A DNA stretch of 64,000 nucleotides from Oryzomicrobium terrae. GTDB taxonomy: Bacteria; Pseudomonadota; Gammaproteobacteria; Burkholderiales; Rhodocyclaceae. The notes under the pieces are model-generated. The model did no database searches. It saw nothing but the letters and a program-made list of their open reading frames with translations, and was not told the origin of the DNA. Below, one piece after another: positions 1 through 8,074 of the stretch. The DNA lies in NCBI RefSeq assembly GCF_008274805.1, contig NZ_CP022579.1, positions 558,001 through 622,000 on the forward strand, in the 5' to 3' direction. Position numbers and translations under genes: made by a program. Numbering within the stretch: the first letter of the stretch is position 1; each line of letters begins with the position of its first letter.

Positions 1-1
1 G

Positions 2-430
2 GTACGCAAACAGGCCCTGGCCATCGCCGAATCCCTGCTCGAAGAAGTGGAGTCGATGCCCTTCACCTACTGCGATCCCGACGATGCGGATGCGGCAACG
101 GCCACCAGCGCGATTGTCGGGGCCGGAGGCTGCCGCACCACGGTGGAGGCCATGGGGCCCGAGGCCGGTGAAGGTCGGGGCAATGCCGGTTCGCCCTTCG
201 ACAACGTCAATGATTACAACAATTACCAGACGCCTGCCGCTGGCATCACCGACATCTTCGGTGCTCCGGTGGCCGGACTCGCGGCCTACCAGGCGTCGGT
301 GCGGGTCGCCGATGCCGGCGCTCCCTTCAATGCGGGCGAGGCACTGCGCATCGTCGTGACGGTGAGCGGCCCGGCCAACACCACCGTCACCCTCACCGGC
401 CTGCGCGCCCGTTACGCCCCGAATCCATGA
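2..430 (+). CDS. mshD: MSHA minor pilin MshD, 3' part only
   Basis: The reading frame is open from base 2, so the gene begins before the window and 142 C-terminal residues are visible. The first visible residues (QALAIAESLLEEV) resemble the amphipathic alpha1 helix that follows the prepilin cleavage site in MshD/PilV-like minor pilins. The rest is a Gly/Ala/Thr-rich globular domain with Cys residues, ending in a beta-rich tail. The stop overlaps the mshO start by 4 bp (ATGA), which suggests translational coupling. The identification rests on this helix and on the order D-O-P-Q seen in Vibrio MSHA loci. The prepilin peptide itself cannot be checked here. An internal ATG at 47 is not the real start. 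Confidence 0.75.
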   Translation, partial: VRKQALAIAESLLEEVESMPFTYCDPDDADAATATSAIVGAGGCRTTVEAMGPEAGEGRGNAGSPFDNVNDYNNYQTPAAGITDIFGAPVAGLAAYQASVRVADAGAPFNAGEALRIVVTVSGPANTTVTLTGLRARYAPNP

Positions 431-1335
431 GCGTCATGAACCCCATGCGCGGCCCGCACCCTGTGGGCGGCTTCACCCTGGTGGAGATGGTGGTGGTCAT
501 CGCCATCGCCGGGGTCATTGCTGCCGGTGTGGCTATGTTCATCCGCCAGCCGGTCGTCAGCGCCATGGATACGATGCGTCGTGCCGAGTACAGCGACATC
601 GCCGACACGGCCCTGCGCCGCATGGCCCGCGACATCCGCCGGGCCGTGCCGAACAGCGTGCGGGTCAGTCTGGTGGGCAGTACCTACTACCTGGAATTTC
701 TGCAAACCCGCAGCGGCGGGCGCTACCGTCGGGCGCCGGACCCGTCGGTCACCTGCGCCGGGGCCGATGACAGCAAGGCCGGCTGCAACAGCCTGGAGTT
801 CACCCGGGCGGATGCCTCCTTCGAAGTGCTGGGCGGCAGTGTGGCGGTGCGGGGGGGCGACAGCGTCGTGATCTACAACTTGGGCATCGCGGGTGCCGAT
901 GCCTACAACGGCGATACCCGGCGGGCGGTCAACTGCGCGGCGACCCCGGGTTGCCCGGGCAACGTCACGGCGCTGGCGCTGACGACCACCGCCCCGTTCC
1001 CGCTGGAATCGCCCGATGGCCGCTTCCTGATAGTCGATACCCCGGTGACCTATGTCTGTGCGCCAGGGGCGAACGGCACCCTGACTCGCTATTGGGGCTA
1101 TGGCATCGCCCTTGCCCAACCTACGGATGCCACTGCCGCGCCCCTGGCCAATGCCAGCCAGGCCCGCCTGGCCGACCGGGTGACGGCCTGCCAGATCACC
1201 TATGCCACCGGGACAGAGGCCCAGCGCCATGGTTTGGTCACCCTGCGGCTGACCATTGGCAGCCCCGGCGGCAATGGCGATGCCCCGGTCAACGTCAGCC
1301 TCTACCATGCCGTACAGGTGTCCAATGTGCCTTGA
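427..1335 (+). CDS. mshO: MSHA minor pilin MshO
   Basis: This is a 302-residue prepilin. A class III signal is visible: a short leader ending in Gly-Gly, cleavage before Phe16 in GFTLVEM, Glu at mature position 5 (E20), then a hydrophobic helix of about 20 residues. The segment after the helix (ADTALRRMARDIRRAVPNSV) is characteristic of MshO/PilW-like minor pilins. Two Cys pairs in the globular part could form disulfides. MshO is expected in the inner membrane and then at the pilus tip or base as part of a minor-pilin priming complex. It overlaps mshD by 4 bp and mshP by 11 bp, so D-O-P-Q are probably co-translated. Confidence 0.85.
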   Translation: MSVMNPMRGPHPVGGFTLVEMVVVIAIAGVIAAGVAMFIRQPVVSAMDTMRRAEYSDIADTALRRMARDIRRAVPNSVRVSLVGSTYYLEFLQTRSGGRYRRAPDPSVTCAGADDSKAGCNSLEFTRADASFEVLGGSVAVRGGDSVVIYNLGIAGADAYNGDTRRAVNCAATPGCPGNVTALALTTTAPFPLESPDGRFLIVDTPVTYVCAPGANGTLTRYWGYGIALAQPTDATAAPLANASQARLADRVTACQITYATGTEAQRHGLVTLRLTIGSPGGNGDAPVNVSLYHAVQVSNVP

Positions 1336-1771
1336 CCGTTTGCATCGTCCGGGCCGGGGCTTCGCCCTGCCGGCGGCCATCTTCCTGCTAGTGGTGCTGG
1401 CACTGCTCGGCGCCTTCGTCATCCGCATAGTCGGGATGCAGCAGCAGGGTTCCCGCCTCGATGTCGAGGGGGCGCGCGCCTATCAGGCGGCCCGGGCCGG
1501 GATCGAATGGGGGTTGTTTCGCGTCCTCAGCCCGGCCGCGACGGCGCCCTGCCCGTTTGCCACGAGCAACCAGGCGTTTGGTACGGGGTTCGAAGCTTAT
1601 ACGGTGACGGTGACCTGCAGCAGCGGCGCGGTCACCGAAGGCGGCACAGCCACGACCCTGTACAGCCTGGTGGCGACGGCCTGCAACCAGCCGGCCAATG
1701 GCGCCTGCCCGAATCCGAATCCAACGGACGGTTATGTGATGCGGCAGATCGAAGCGGGGACGTCGCGATGA
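1325..1771 (+). CDS. mshP: MSHA minor pilin-like protein MshP
   Basis: This 148-residue protein starts at the ATG at 1325, inside the end of mshO. The start is chosen because it places GRGFALPAAIFLLVVLALLG at residues 10-29, a prepilin-type cleavage site (G12/F13) followed at once by the transmembrane helix. The usual Glu5 of major pilins is absent; this is seen in MshP/PilX-type proteins and suggests a role outside the pilus shaft. The rest contains a YQAARAGIEWGLF segment typical of the family and a Cys-containing beta domain. The stop overlaps the mshQ start (ATGA). An in-frame ATG at 1256 would add a non-pilin extension and is not favoured. Confidence 0.82.
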   Translation: MCLDRLHRPGRGFALPAAIFLLVVLALLGAFVIRIVGMQQQGSRLDVEGARAYQAARAGIEWGLFRVLSPAATAPCPFATSNQAFGTGFEAYTVTVTCSSGAVTEGGTATTLYSLVATACNQPANGACPNPNPTDGYVMRQIEAGTSR

Positions 1772-4700
1772 GCGTGCTGCAAACGATGGGAGCTGCCATG
1801 GGGCGTCATCTCAACCACATGAAACGACTGCTGTGGGGCGCGGTGGCCCTCTTGGGTCTGGCGGCAGGCCATGCCCAAGGCGCTGCCTGCCAATCGGCCC
1901 AGGCGGGCAATTGGAGCGCGCCGGCTACCTGGACGTCATGCAATAACGGCATCCCGCAGAACGGCGATTCGGCGACGATCAATCATGCGGTCACGGTCGA
2001 CGGTAACGTGGGCAGCGACGGCAACAACGCCCTGTCCGGATTGACGGTTGGAACCAATGGCGTGCTGCAGGGTGGTAGCTACACTCTGGTGCTGAAGGGC
2101 AACCTGACGGTGGATGGGCGCATCAACTGGCCGACCGGCACCGTCTCCCTGTATTCCGCCACCTCCCAATGGGGCGGGGGCGCCACCGGCAGCGCCATCA
2201 TCCTCAGCAGCATCGTCATGCGCTGGAGCGCGGGTCTGACCTTTGCACCCAGCGCCGCTTACACCATCGAGTTGCGCGGCGCGACGCCCCTGGATACCCA
2301 GAACGGCAACTTCAACAACAACGGCGCCAATGCCAACAACAAGGTGACCCTCTACTTCAATGGCGCGGGTAACCAGAGCTTCACCAACACCAAGCTGCAA
2401 TACCCCAACCTGCGCCTGGGCGGCGGCGGCACGAAGACCGACGGGGCGAGCAGCGTCACCGTCCTCGGCAACCTGACCGTCGATGCCGGGACGACCTTCG
2501 ATGCGTCCAGTGCCACTAGCCAGAACGCCATTGGCGGCGATCTCACCGTCGGCGGCACCTTCAAGGTGTCGCCAGGCAACAACGGGGCCTGGGAGTTCAA
2601 TGGGACGACGACCCAGACCATCACCGGTGCGGTCTATCTCTACGGGATCATCGTCAGCAACAGCAGTGGCGTTGTGCTGAACGGTGGCGACTTGAGCCTG
2701 GGCACGACAAGCTCCGGCCGGCTGCAGTTCACCGCCGGCGGTATCACCACCGGGACCAACAAGGTCATCATCAATACGCCGTGCGACTGGACCAACATCG
2801 TTACCGGCGAGGGCACCAACAACAAGTGGATCAACGGCAAGGTTCAGCTGACGTTTTCCGGCTACAAATCCACCTGCACCTTCCCGGTGGGGGACAGCCT
2901 GTACTACGCGCCGATCGACCTCTTCATTCCCTATTTCAGCGATGTCGGCAATATCGGGGGCAAGACGCTCACGGGCAGCACCACCCGTACCGAGCACCCG
3001 CAGATCGGCACATCAGGACTCAACCCGAACAAGGATGCCAACCGCTACTGGACCCTGGGCGGAACGGGAGATACCTTCGGTTGCGTCCCGCTGGGCTCGG
3101 ACAAGTGGAACCCCGGCTATTACCTGGCCACCTTCTATTTCAACGACCCGGATCTGGACGTCGGCGCGGCGACGAAGAATTTCCAGGTCGGACGCTATGC
3201 CGGAGGGTGGGCGCCGCCGGGCGTCGATACCGCCAAGCCCCACTCCACCAGCATCAAGGTGGACCCGACGGGCCCCGGGGCGACCGATGGTTCGCCGTTC
3301 GGCACCTATGCCGTGGGCGAAGTGCTGGGCGCCCCGTCCGGTGGCGGGGCCACCAACAGCTGCGCCAACCCCTGGGGCGGCAGCCAACCCGGCGCCTTCA
3401 ATGCCTACGAGACGGCGACGGCGCCGGCCACCAGCGCCACCGGCGTGATCAAGACCAAGGTTGCCGGCCAGCCCTACAGCCTGGATGTGGTGGCCCTCAA
3501 GACCGACAAGAGCGCCGTCGATACCACCTTCAACGGCGCGGTGGCCATCGATGTGCTGGGGCTGGCGGCCTACAATCCCGCCAGCCCGCCGGCGCTGGAT
3601 GCCAGTGGTTGCCCGGCAGGGGCAACGGTGCTGGCGTCCCCCTCGGGCACGCCGACGATCAGCAATGGACGCACCACGGTGAGCTTTCCCGCCGAGGCCA
3701 ATGCCTGGGGCTACGCCAAGGTGCGGATCAAATACACCGCCAACGGTTCGACCCTGACGTCGTGCTCGGGCGATGCCTTTGCCATCCGCCCGAATGTGTT
3801 GGGCCTGCTGGCGCAGACCTCGTACAAGCAAAGCGGCGGCGCTTGGGTGACCCTCGCTGCCACGACAACCGCCGGAACCCCGGTGCATCCCGCCGGCCAG
3901 CCCTTCCAATTGACCGTGACGGGCTACAACGGGGCGGCTGCGCCGGCCATCACGAGCAACTGGAGCGCTTCGTCCCTGGTGACGGCGGCCGCGGTGGGGG
4001 GCGGCATGACCGCCGGCACCTTCGCCACCGGCACCCTGGCGGGCAGCGGTGGCACGGTGGTGTCCGCCTCGGCGACTTATTCCGAAGTGGGGCCGTTTAC
4101 CGGGCAGCTGTTCGACACGGCGTTTGCCCGGGTGGATAGCGGCGATGGCACCAGCGCCGACTGCTCGGGATGGTGGGTGTGCTCGCCGGCGGTGGCCATC
4201 GGCCGCTTCATCCCCGACCACTTCGATCTGAGCAACGGTACCCTGACCAACCGGGGCGACGTGGCGACGTGCGCCGACAATTTCACCTACACCGGCGAAC
4301 CGTTCCGGCTGGCCTTCACCCTGACCGCCAGGAATGCGGCGGGGGCGACCACCAAGAATTACGACGCTACCGCGGGCTGGGCGCGCCTCGATGGCTCCCA
4401 AGGGGCCAAGTGGGTCCAGGGCACAAGCGCGGTCGGCGCGGGCAACATCAACCCCTGGGGCATCAACCTGACCAACAATGCGCCCTTGGCCGCCGGGCGA
4501 CTGGCCGTGTGGAGCGGAAGCAGTGTGGGTGTCTGCTCCGCCCCGGCAGGGGCCTGGTTCCAGGGGGCCGCCAGTTTTGCCGCATGCCTGAACGTCACCC
4601 GTAACGCCACGGCCGAGAACAGCTACGAGCAGTTCCGTCTCGGGGTCGCCCCCGTCGATGAGGATGGCGCCACGCTGGCCACGACGGCGTTCACGCTGGA

Positions 4701-5193
4701 TGCCGACAACTCCGGCAGCAACGAGCGGCTCGCCCTGGGCACGACGCGGCTGCTGCATGGCCGCTTGAGCCTGGATAACGCCTACGGCAGCGAAATCCTG
4801 CCCCTGCCGATGCCGATGCAGACCCAGTACTGGATCACCACCTCGGGCAGCGGCTACTGGGCGGCCAACGCCCAGGACAGCTGCACGGCGGTGACGTCTT
4901 CGTCCATCAGCCTGACCAACTACGGCCGCAACCTGTCGGCGGGGGAAACCACGCCCTGCCTGCGCCGTCCGGGGGAAACGCTCTGTGCCAGCAGCCAGTC
5001 CGCGATGGGCGGCAAGTTCTCCTTGATTCTGGGGGCGCCAGGGACCGGCAACGATGGGTGGGTCACGGTGGGCTATGCCACGGCGACAGCACTGCCCTGG
5101 CTTGATCCGGCCCGGCCCGGGAAGGCCACCTTCGGTCCGGCTCGCCGTCCTAAAGTCCAGTACCAGCGTGAAAACTTTGGTTTTAACTTCTGA
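1768..5193 (+). CDS. mshQ: Large secreted MSHA protein MshQ (DUF6701-type)
   Basis: This is a protein of up to 1141 residues. Met at 1768 overlaps the mshP stop, but Met at 1819 (MKRLLWGAVALLGLAAG) gives the cleanest Sec signal peptide, with cleavage near HAQGA. The N-terminal 400 residues are Gly/Asn/Thr-rich beta-solenoid-like sequence (GNWSAPATW, repeated NLTVDG motifs). The C-terminal half has the Cys-poor, beta-rich look of the domain now called DUF6701 that defines MshQ. In Vibrio the gene closes the msh locus. Here it is followed after 52 bp by mshI. It is probably a cell-surface or pilus-tip adhesin-like component, but its role is not established. Confidence 0.8.
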   Translation: MSVLQTMGAAMGRHLNHMKRLLWGAVALLGLAAGHAQGAACQSAQAGNWSAPATWTSCNNGIPQNGDSATINHAVTVDGNVGSDGNNALSGLTVGTNGVLQGGSYTLVLKGNLTVDGRINWPTGTVSLYSATSQWGGGATGSAIILSSIVMRWSAGLTFAPSAAYTIELRGATPLDTQNGNFNNNGANANNKVTLYFNGAGNQSFTNTKLQYPNLRLGGGGTKTDGASSVTVLGNLTVDAGTTFDASSATSQNAIGGDLTVGGTFKVSPGNNGAWEFNGTTTQTITGAVYLYGIIVSNSSGVVLNGGDLSLGTTSSGRLQFTAGGITTGTNKVIINTPCDWTNIVTGEGTNNKWINGKVQLTFSGYKSTCTFPVGDSLYYAPIDLFIPYFSDVGNIGGKTLTGSTTRTEHPQIGTSGLNPNKDANRYWTLGGTGDTFGCVPLGSDKWNPGYYLATFYFNDPDLDVGAATKNFQVGRYAGGWAPPGVDTAKPHSTSIKVDPTGPGATDGSPFGTYAVGEVLGAPSGGGATNSCANPWGGSQPGAFNAYETATAPATSATGVIKTKVAGQPYSLDVVALKTDKSAVDTTFNGAVAIDVLGLAAYNPASPPALDASGCPAGATVLASPSGTPTISNGRTTVSFPAEANAWGYAKVRIKYTANGSTLTSCSGDAFAIRPNVLGLLAQTSYKQSGGAWVTLAATTTAGTPVHPAGQPFQLTVTGYNGAAAPAITSNWSASSLVTAAAVGGGMTAGTFATGTLAGSGGTVVSASATYSEVGPFTGQLFDTAFARVDSGDGTSADCSGWWVCSPAVAIGRFIPDHFDLSNGTLTNRGDVATCADNFTYTGEPFRLAFTLTARNAAGATTKNYDATAGWARLDGSQGAKWVQGTSAVGAGNINPWGINLTNNAPLAAGRLAVWSGSSVGVCSAPAGAWFQGAASFAACLNVTRNATAENSYEQFRLGVAPVDEDGATLATTAFTLDADNSGSNERLALGTTRLLHGRLSLDNAYGSEILPLPMPMQTQYWITTSGSGYWAANAQDSCTAVTSSSISLTNYGRNLSAGETTPCLRRPGETLCASSQSAMGGKFSLILGAPGTGNDGWVTVGYATATALPWLDPARPGKATFGPARRPKVQYQRENFGFNF

Positions 5194-5245
5194 TCGGACT
5201 CGGCGAGAATGGCTATCAATTTTTACACTGGCATAAAGGCGTCGC

Positions 5246-6178
5246 ATGTTCGGTAGGCGCATCAAGAAAAATACGGAATGGCTGGCGCTGAATCTTCGTG
5301 GTGGAACCGCGGAGGCGATGAGTGTGGTTTACCCCCCGGGCGCACGGCCCAAAGTGGTGCGCGCCGATTTGCTGGAACAACCGGACGGGGATGTGGCCGG
5401 CTTGGCGGCCTTGGCCAAGCGGCAAGGCTGGTCCCGCTACCGTTGCACTACCGTCCTCAATCCGGGTGACTATCAATTACTGCAGGCACCGGCGCCGGAT
5501 GTGGACGAGGCGGAGATCAAGCAGGCGGTGCGTTGGCAGATGGGCGATGCCCTGGAATTCCCGGCGGACAGCGCCACCTTCGACGTGCTGACCATTCCCC
5601 AGCCGGGTAACGCCGGCGCCCGGGGGCGCAGCCTGTGGGTGGCCGCCGCGCCCAACGCGGTGGTGCAGCGGGTGATGAACACCTTTGACGGGGCCGGCCT
5701 GGAACTGGCCGCCATCGACCTGCCGGAGATGGCGCACCGCAACCTAGCCAACCTGTTCGCCGAGCCCGGCCGGGGAGTGGCCATGCTGCACGTGGGGGAG
5801 GAGGGGGCGCTGCTGACCTTCACCTACGACGGCGAGTTGTACGGTGCGCGCCGCATCGACGTCAGCGACGCCCAACTGCGCGACGCCGATGCCGACCGCC
5901 GCGCCAGCCTGGTGGAGCGGATCGGCCTGGAGTTGCAGCGCTCCCTGGACAACTTCGAACGGCTGTACACCTTCGTCGGCATCACCCGTCTGCTGCTGGC
6001 GCCTTGCGCCGGGGCGGAGACCCTGGCCGACGAGTTGCGCAGCTTTCTTTACATCCCCCTGGAGCTTGCCGACCTGACCCGGGTACTGGATCTCGACGCG
6101 GCTCCTGCCCTGGCCGATCCGACCCAGCAGGGGCGCTACTTCGTCACGCTCGGCGCCGCCTTGCGCACCGGGGCCTGA
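5246..6178 (+). CDS. mshI: MSHA biogenesis protein MshI (PilM-like)
   Basis: This 310-residue protein has no signal peptide. It opens with FGRRIKKNTEWLALNLRGG and continues with a domain resembling the actin-like PilM fold, including the DEAEIKQAVRWQMGDAL helix that in PilM/MshI/GspL proteins lies near the N-terminal subdomain. It is predicted to sit on the cytoplasmic face of the inner membrane and, with the PilN-like and PilO-like products of the next two genes, form the alignment platform linking the assembly ATPase to the secretin. It starts 52 bp after mshQ and ends 35 bp before the next gene, suggesting one operon. Confidence 0.82.
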   Translation: MFGRRIKKNTEWLALNLRGGTAEAMSVVYPPGARPKVVRADLLEQPDGDVAGLAALAKRQGWSRYRCTTVLNPGDYQLLQAPAPDVDEAEIKQAVRWQMGDALEFPADSATFDVLTIPQPGNAGARGRSLWVAAAPNAVVQRVMNTFDGAGLELAAIDLPEMAHRNLANLFAEPGRGVAMLHVGEEGALLTFTYDGELYGARRIDVSDAQLRDADADRRASLVERIGLELQRSLDNFERLYTFVGITRLLLAPCAGAETLADELRSFLYIPLELADLTRVLDLDAAPALADPTQQGRYFVTLGAALRTGA

Positions 6179-6213
6179 TCCTCACCACGGCGACACGCGG
6201 ACTTCATTCTTCG

Positions 6214-6915
6214 ATGCAGCAGATCAACCTACTCAATCCGGACCTGCGCCCGCGCCGGCAGCGGCTCAACCTGGGGGCCGTCACCCTGGCTCTGCTCCTG
6301 GCGACGCTTGGACTGGCCGCCACGGCAGCCTTAACGAGCCGGGACCTGGCCCGGGTGCAACAGCAGGTGCGCGATGCCGAGGCGTTGCAGCAGACGCTGC
6401 AAGCCCGGCTCGACCAGCTCCACGCCCTGGCCAAGCGCACTCCGGACCCGCGCCTGGTGGATGAACTGAACCGTACCCAGGACCGCCTCACCGCCACCCA
6501 GGAAGTGATGGCCGCGCTGGATTCCGGCGCGGCCGGCGATAGCGCCGGGTTTTCCGTCACCCTGGCCGGCTTGGCCCGCCAGGCCCTCAACGGCGTCTGG
6601 CTGACGGGGGTGGTGGCCGCAGGCCCGTCCCTGGATATCCGTGGCCGCCTGGTCAACGCCGAGCTGATGCCCGAGTACTTGCGCCGCCTCAAGGGCGAGT
6701 CGGCCTTCGCAGGGCGCCGTTTCGGCGACTTCACCCTGGCCGAGCACCCCGCTGCCAAACCTGGGGAGAGTGCCTCCGGCGACAAAGACGCCCCCGAACC
6801 CGGCCCGGCGCGTTACGTCGAGTTCGGTCTGAAAGCCTTCGCATCGCCGGAAGTCAGGGGCGTGGCACCCGCTGCTGCGCCCGCAGCAGCGCCGGCAACG
6901 GGAGGTCGGACATGA
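6214..6915 (+). CDS. PilN-like MSHA platform protein (MshI2 type)
   Basis: This is a 233-residue bitopic membrane protein. The ATG at 6214 gives MQQINLLNPDLRPRRQ, the conserved PilN/GspL-C opening; INLL at the N terminus of PilN is the motif that docks into PilM. One transmembrane helix spans about residues 20-41, followed by a coiled coil (about 45-95) rich in Leu, Gln and Glu, then a periplasmic ferredoxin-like domain. The C terminus is Ala/Pro-rich. It is expected to pair with MshI on the cytoplasmic side and MshJ in the periplasm. It overlaps mshJ by 4 bp. Annotations differ between mshI2 and pilN, so no symbol is given. Confidence 0.82.
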   Translation: MQQINLLNPDLRPRRQRLNLGAVTLALLLATLGLAATAALTSRDLARVQQQVRDAEALQQTLQARLDQLHALAKRTPDPRLVDELNRTQDRLTATQEVMAALDSGAAGDSAGFSVTLAGLARQALNGVWLTGVVAAGPSLDIRGRLVNAELMPEYLRRLKGESAFAGRRFGDFTLAEHPAAKPGESASGDKDAPEPGPARYVEFGLKAFASPEVRGVAPAAAPAAAPATGGRT

Positions 6916-7634
6916 TCTTGCAACGTTTCGTCCCGAACAGGCTGGTGGTCCGCCTGGGCGCCTTGGCTGAGCGCTTCAGCGCCTTGTCGCTGCGCGAGCG
7001 GGGGCTGATCGCCGCGGCAGCGGTGGTGGCGCTGATCCTGGTGGGGGATGCCCTGTTTCTGGCGCCGCTGCGCCAGCGCCTGAGCGCCGCAAATGCTCGC
7101 CTGGCCGAGCAGGGCGTCAATCTGGTCAAGCTGCAGGAGCAGATCGGCCTCTTGCAGGGGCAGACCCTGGACCCGGATGCCGCCAACCGGGCCGCCCTGG
7201 CCGCCCGCCAGGAGGAACTGGCGGCGCTGCAAGCACGTCTGCGCGAGTTCGACAGCACCCTGGTGCCGCCGGAGCGCGCCGCCGCGCTGCTGGAAAATCT
7301 GGTCAAGAGCCAGCGCGGCCTGGCCCTGGTCAGCCTGAAGACCCTGGCCCCGGTTCCCCTGGTCGATCGCAGCGCGGCCGCCAAGCCACCGACCGAGGGC
7401 GGGCGTGCCCCGGCCCCCGCGCCGGACGGCGTGCCCAACGTGTTCCGCCACGGGCTGGAAATCAAGGTGGCCGGTTCCTACACCGACCTCCAGGGCTACC
7501 TGGCCCGCCTCGAAGCGGCGCCGCAGAAGCTGCTGTGGGGCAAGCTCGACCTCAGCGTGGAACGCTACCCGCGCAGTGTCATGACCCTGACCGTCTATAC
7601 CCTTAGCCTGGATCCCGCATGGCTCGCTTTCTGA
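6912..7634 (+). CDS. mshJ: MSHA biogenesis protein MshJ (PilO-like)
   Basis: This is a 240-residue inner-membrane protein with a short cytoplasmic N terminus (LSLRERGLI), one transmembrane helix around residues 32-52 (AAAAVVALILVGDALFL), a long periplasmic coiled coil (about 55-125) and a C-terminal alpha/beta domain. This is the PilO/GspM architecture. The segment GLEIKVAGSYTDLQGYLARLE is the typical PilO-domain stretch. It should heterodimerise with the preceding PilN-like protein and contact the secretin through MshK. It overlaps the previous gene by 4 bp and the next by 16 bp, showing tight translational coupling. Confidence 0.85.
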   Translation: MILQRFVPNRLVVRLGALAERFSALSLRERGLIAAAAVVALILVGDALFLAPLRQRLSAANARLAEQGVNLVKLQEQIGLLQGQTLDPDAANRAALAARQEELAALQARLREFDSTLVPPERAAALLENLVKSQRGLALVSLKTLAPVPLVDRSAAAKPPTEGGRAPAPAPDGVPNVFRHGLEIKVAGSYTDLQGYLARLEAAPQKLLWGKLDLSVERYPRSVMTLTVYTLSLDPAWLAF

Positions 7635-8074
7635 TTCGGGGTGTGGTGCCCCTGGCCCGCGCCACCGTCGCGGCCACCTTCCTGCTTGCTGTCGGAATGA
7701 CGTCGGCCCGGGCCGACGACCCGACCCGTCCGCCCAGCGTCAGCGCTGCCGGCGAAGTGACGATGGAGGACAGCGGCCCTCAGCTGCAATCCGTCTTTCT
7801 GCCCCAGGGCGGGACCAAGACGGCCCGGCCCGCCGCGCTGATCAGCGGCCAGCGGGTCGAGGTCGGCCAGCGTTTTGGCGAGTGGCGTCTCCTCGCCGTC
7901 ACCGAATCCACCGCCACCCTGGCAGGCCCCGCCGGCCGCCAGGTGTTGTCGCTTACTCCCGGGGTGGCCAAGTCGCCGCGCAGCAGCGCGAGCGCCAAGG
8001 CTCCCCACCATCGTTCCACCGGCCGCCCCGCGCCGGCCTCTGCTCTTCCTTCGACCGGGACCCGCCAACCATGA
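7619..8074 (+). CDS. mshK: MSHA biogenesis protein MshK
   Basis: This 151-residue protein has a Sec signal peptide (basic start, hydrophobic core, cleavage near SARA/DD at about residue 32). The mature part begins DDPTRPP, the motif found in MshK and PilP-like proteins. A compact domain follows with LQSVFLPQGG, AALISGQRVEVG and GEWRLLAV, resembling the HR domain of PilP/GspC that binds secretin N domains. The last 35 residues are Ser/Pro/Ala-rich low-complexity sequence. It overlaps mshJ by 16 bp and mshL by 4 bp. Predicted role: periplasmic link between the MshI/I2/J platform and the MshL secretin. Confidence 0.75.
   Translation: MARFLIRGVVPLARATVAATFLLAVGMTSARADDPTRPPSVSAAGEVTMEDSGPQLQSVFLPQGGTKTARPAALISGQRVEVGQRFGEWRLLAVTESTATLAGPAGRQVLSLTPGVAKSPRSSASAKAPHHRSTGRPAPASALPSTGTRQP

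Noticed and set aside
47-430. Treating the first gene as complete from the ATG at 47
   Set aside because: The frame stays open to the window edge and the residues before this Met belong to a pilin helix, so the gene is truncated by the window.
3013-5265. A 750-codon open frame antisense to mshQ
   Set aside because: Long stop-free antisense frames are expected in GC-rich DNA. The translation is Gly/Arg/Ala-rich without domains, while the plus strand encodes the MshQ signal peptide and C-terminal domain.
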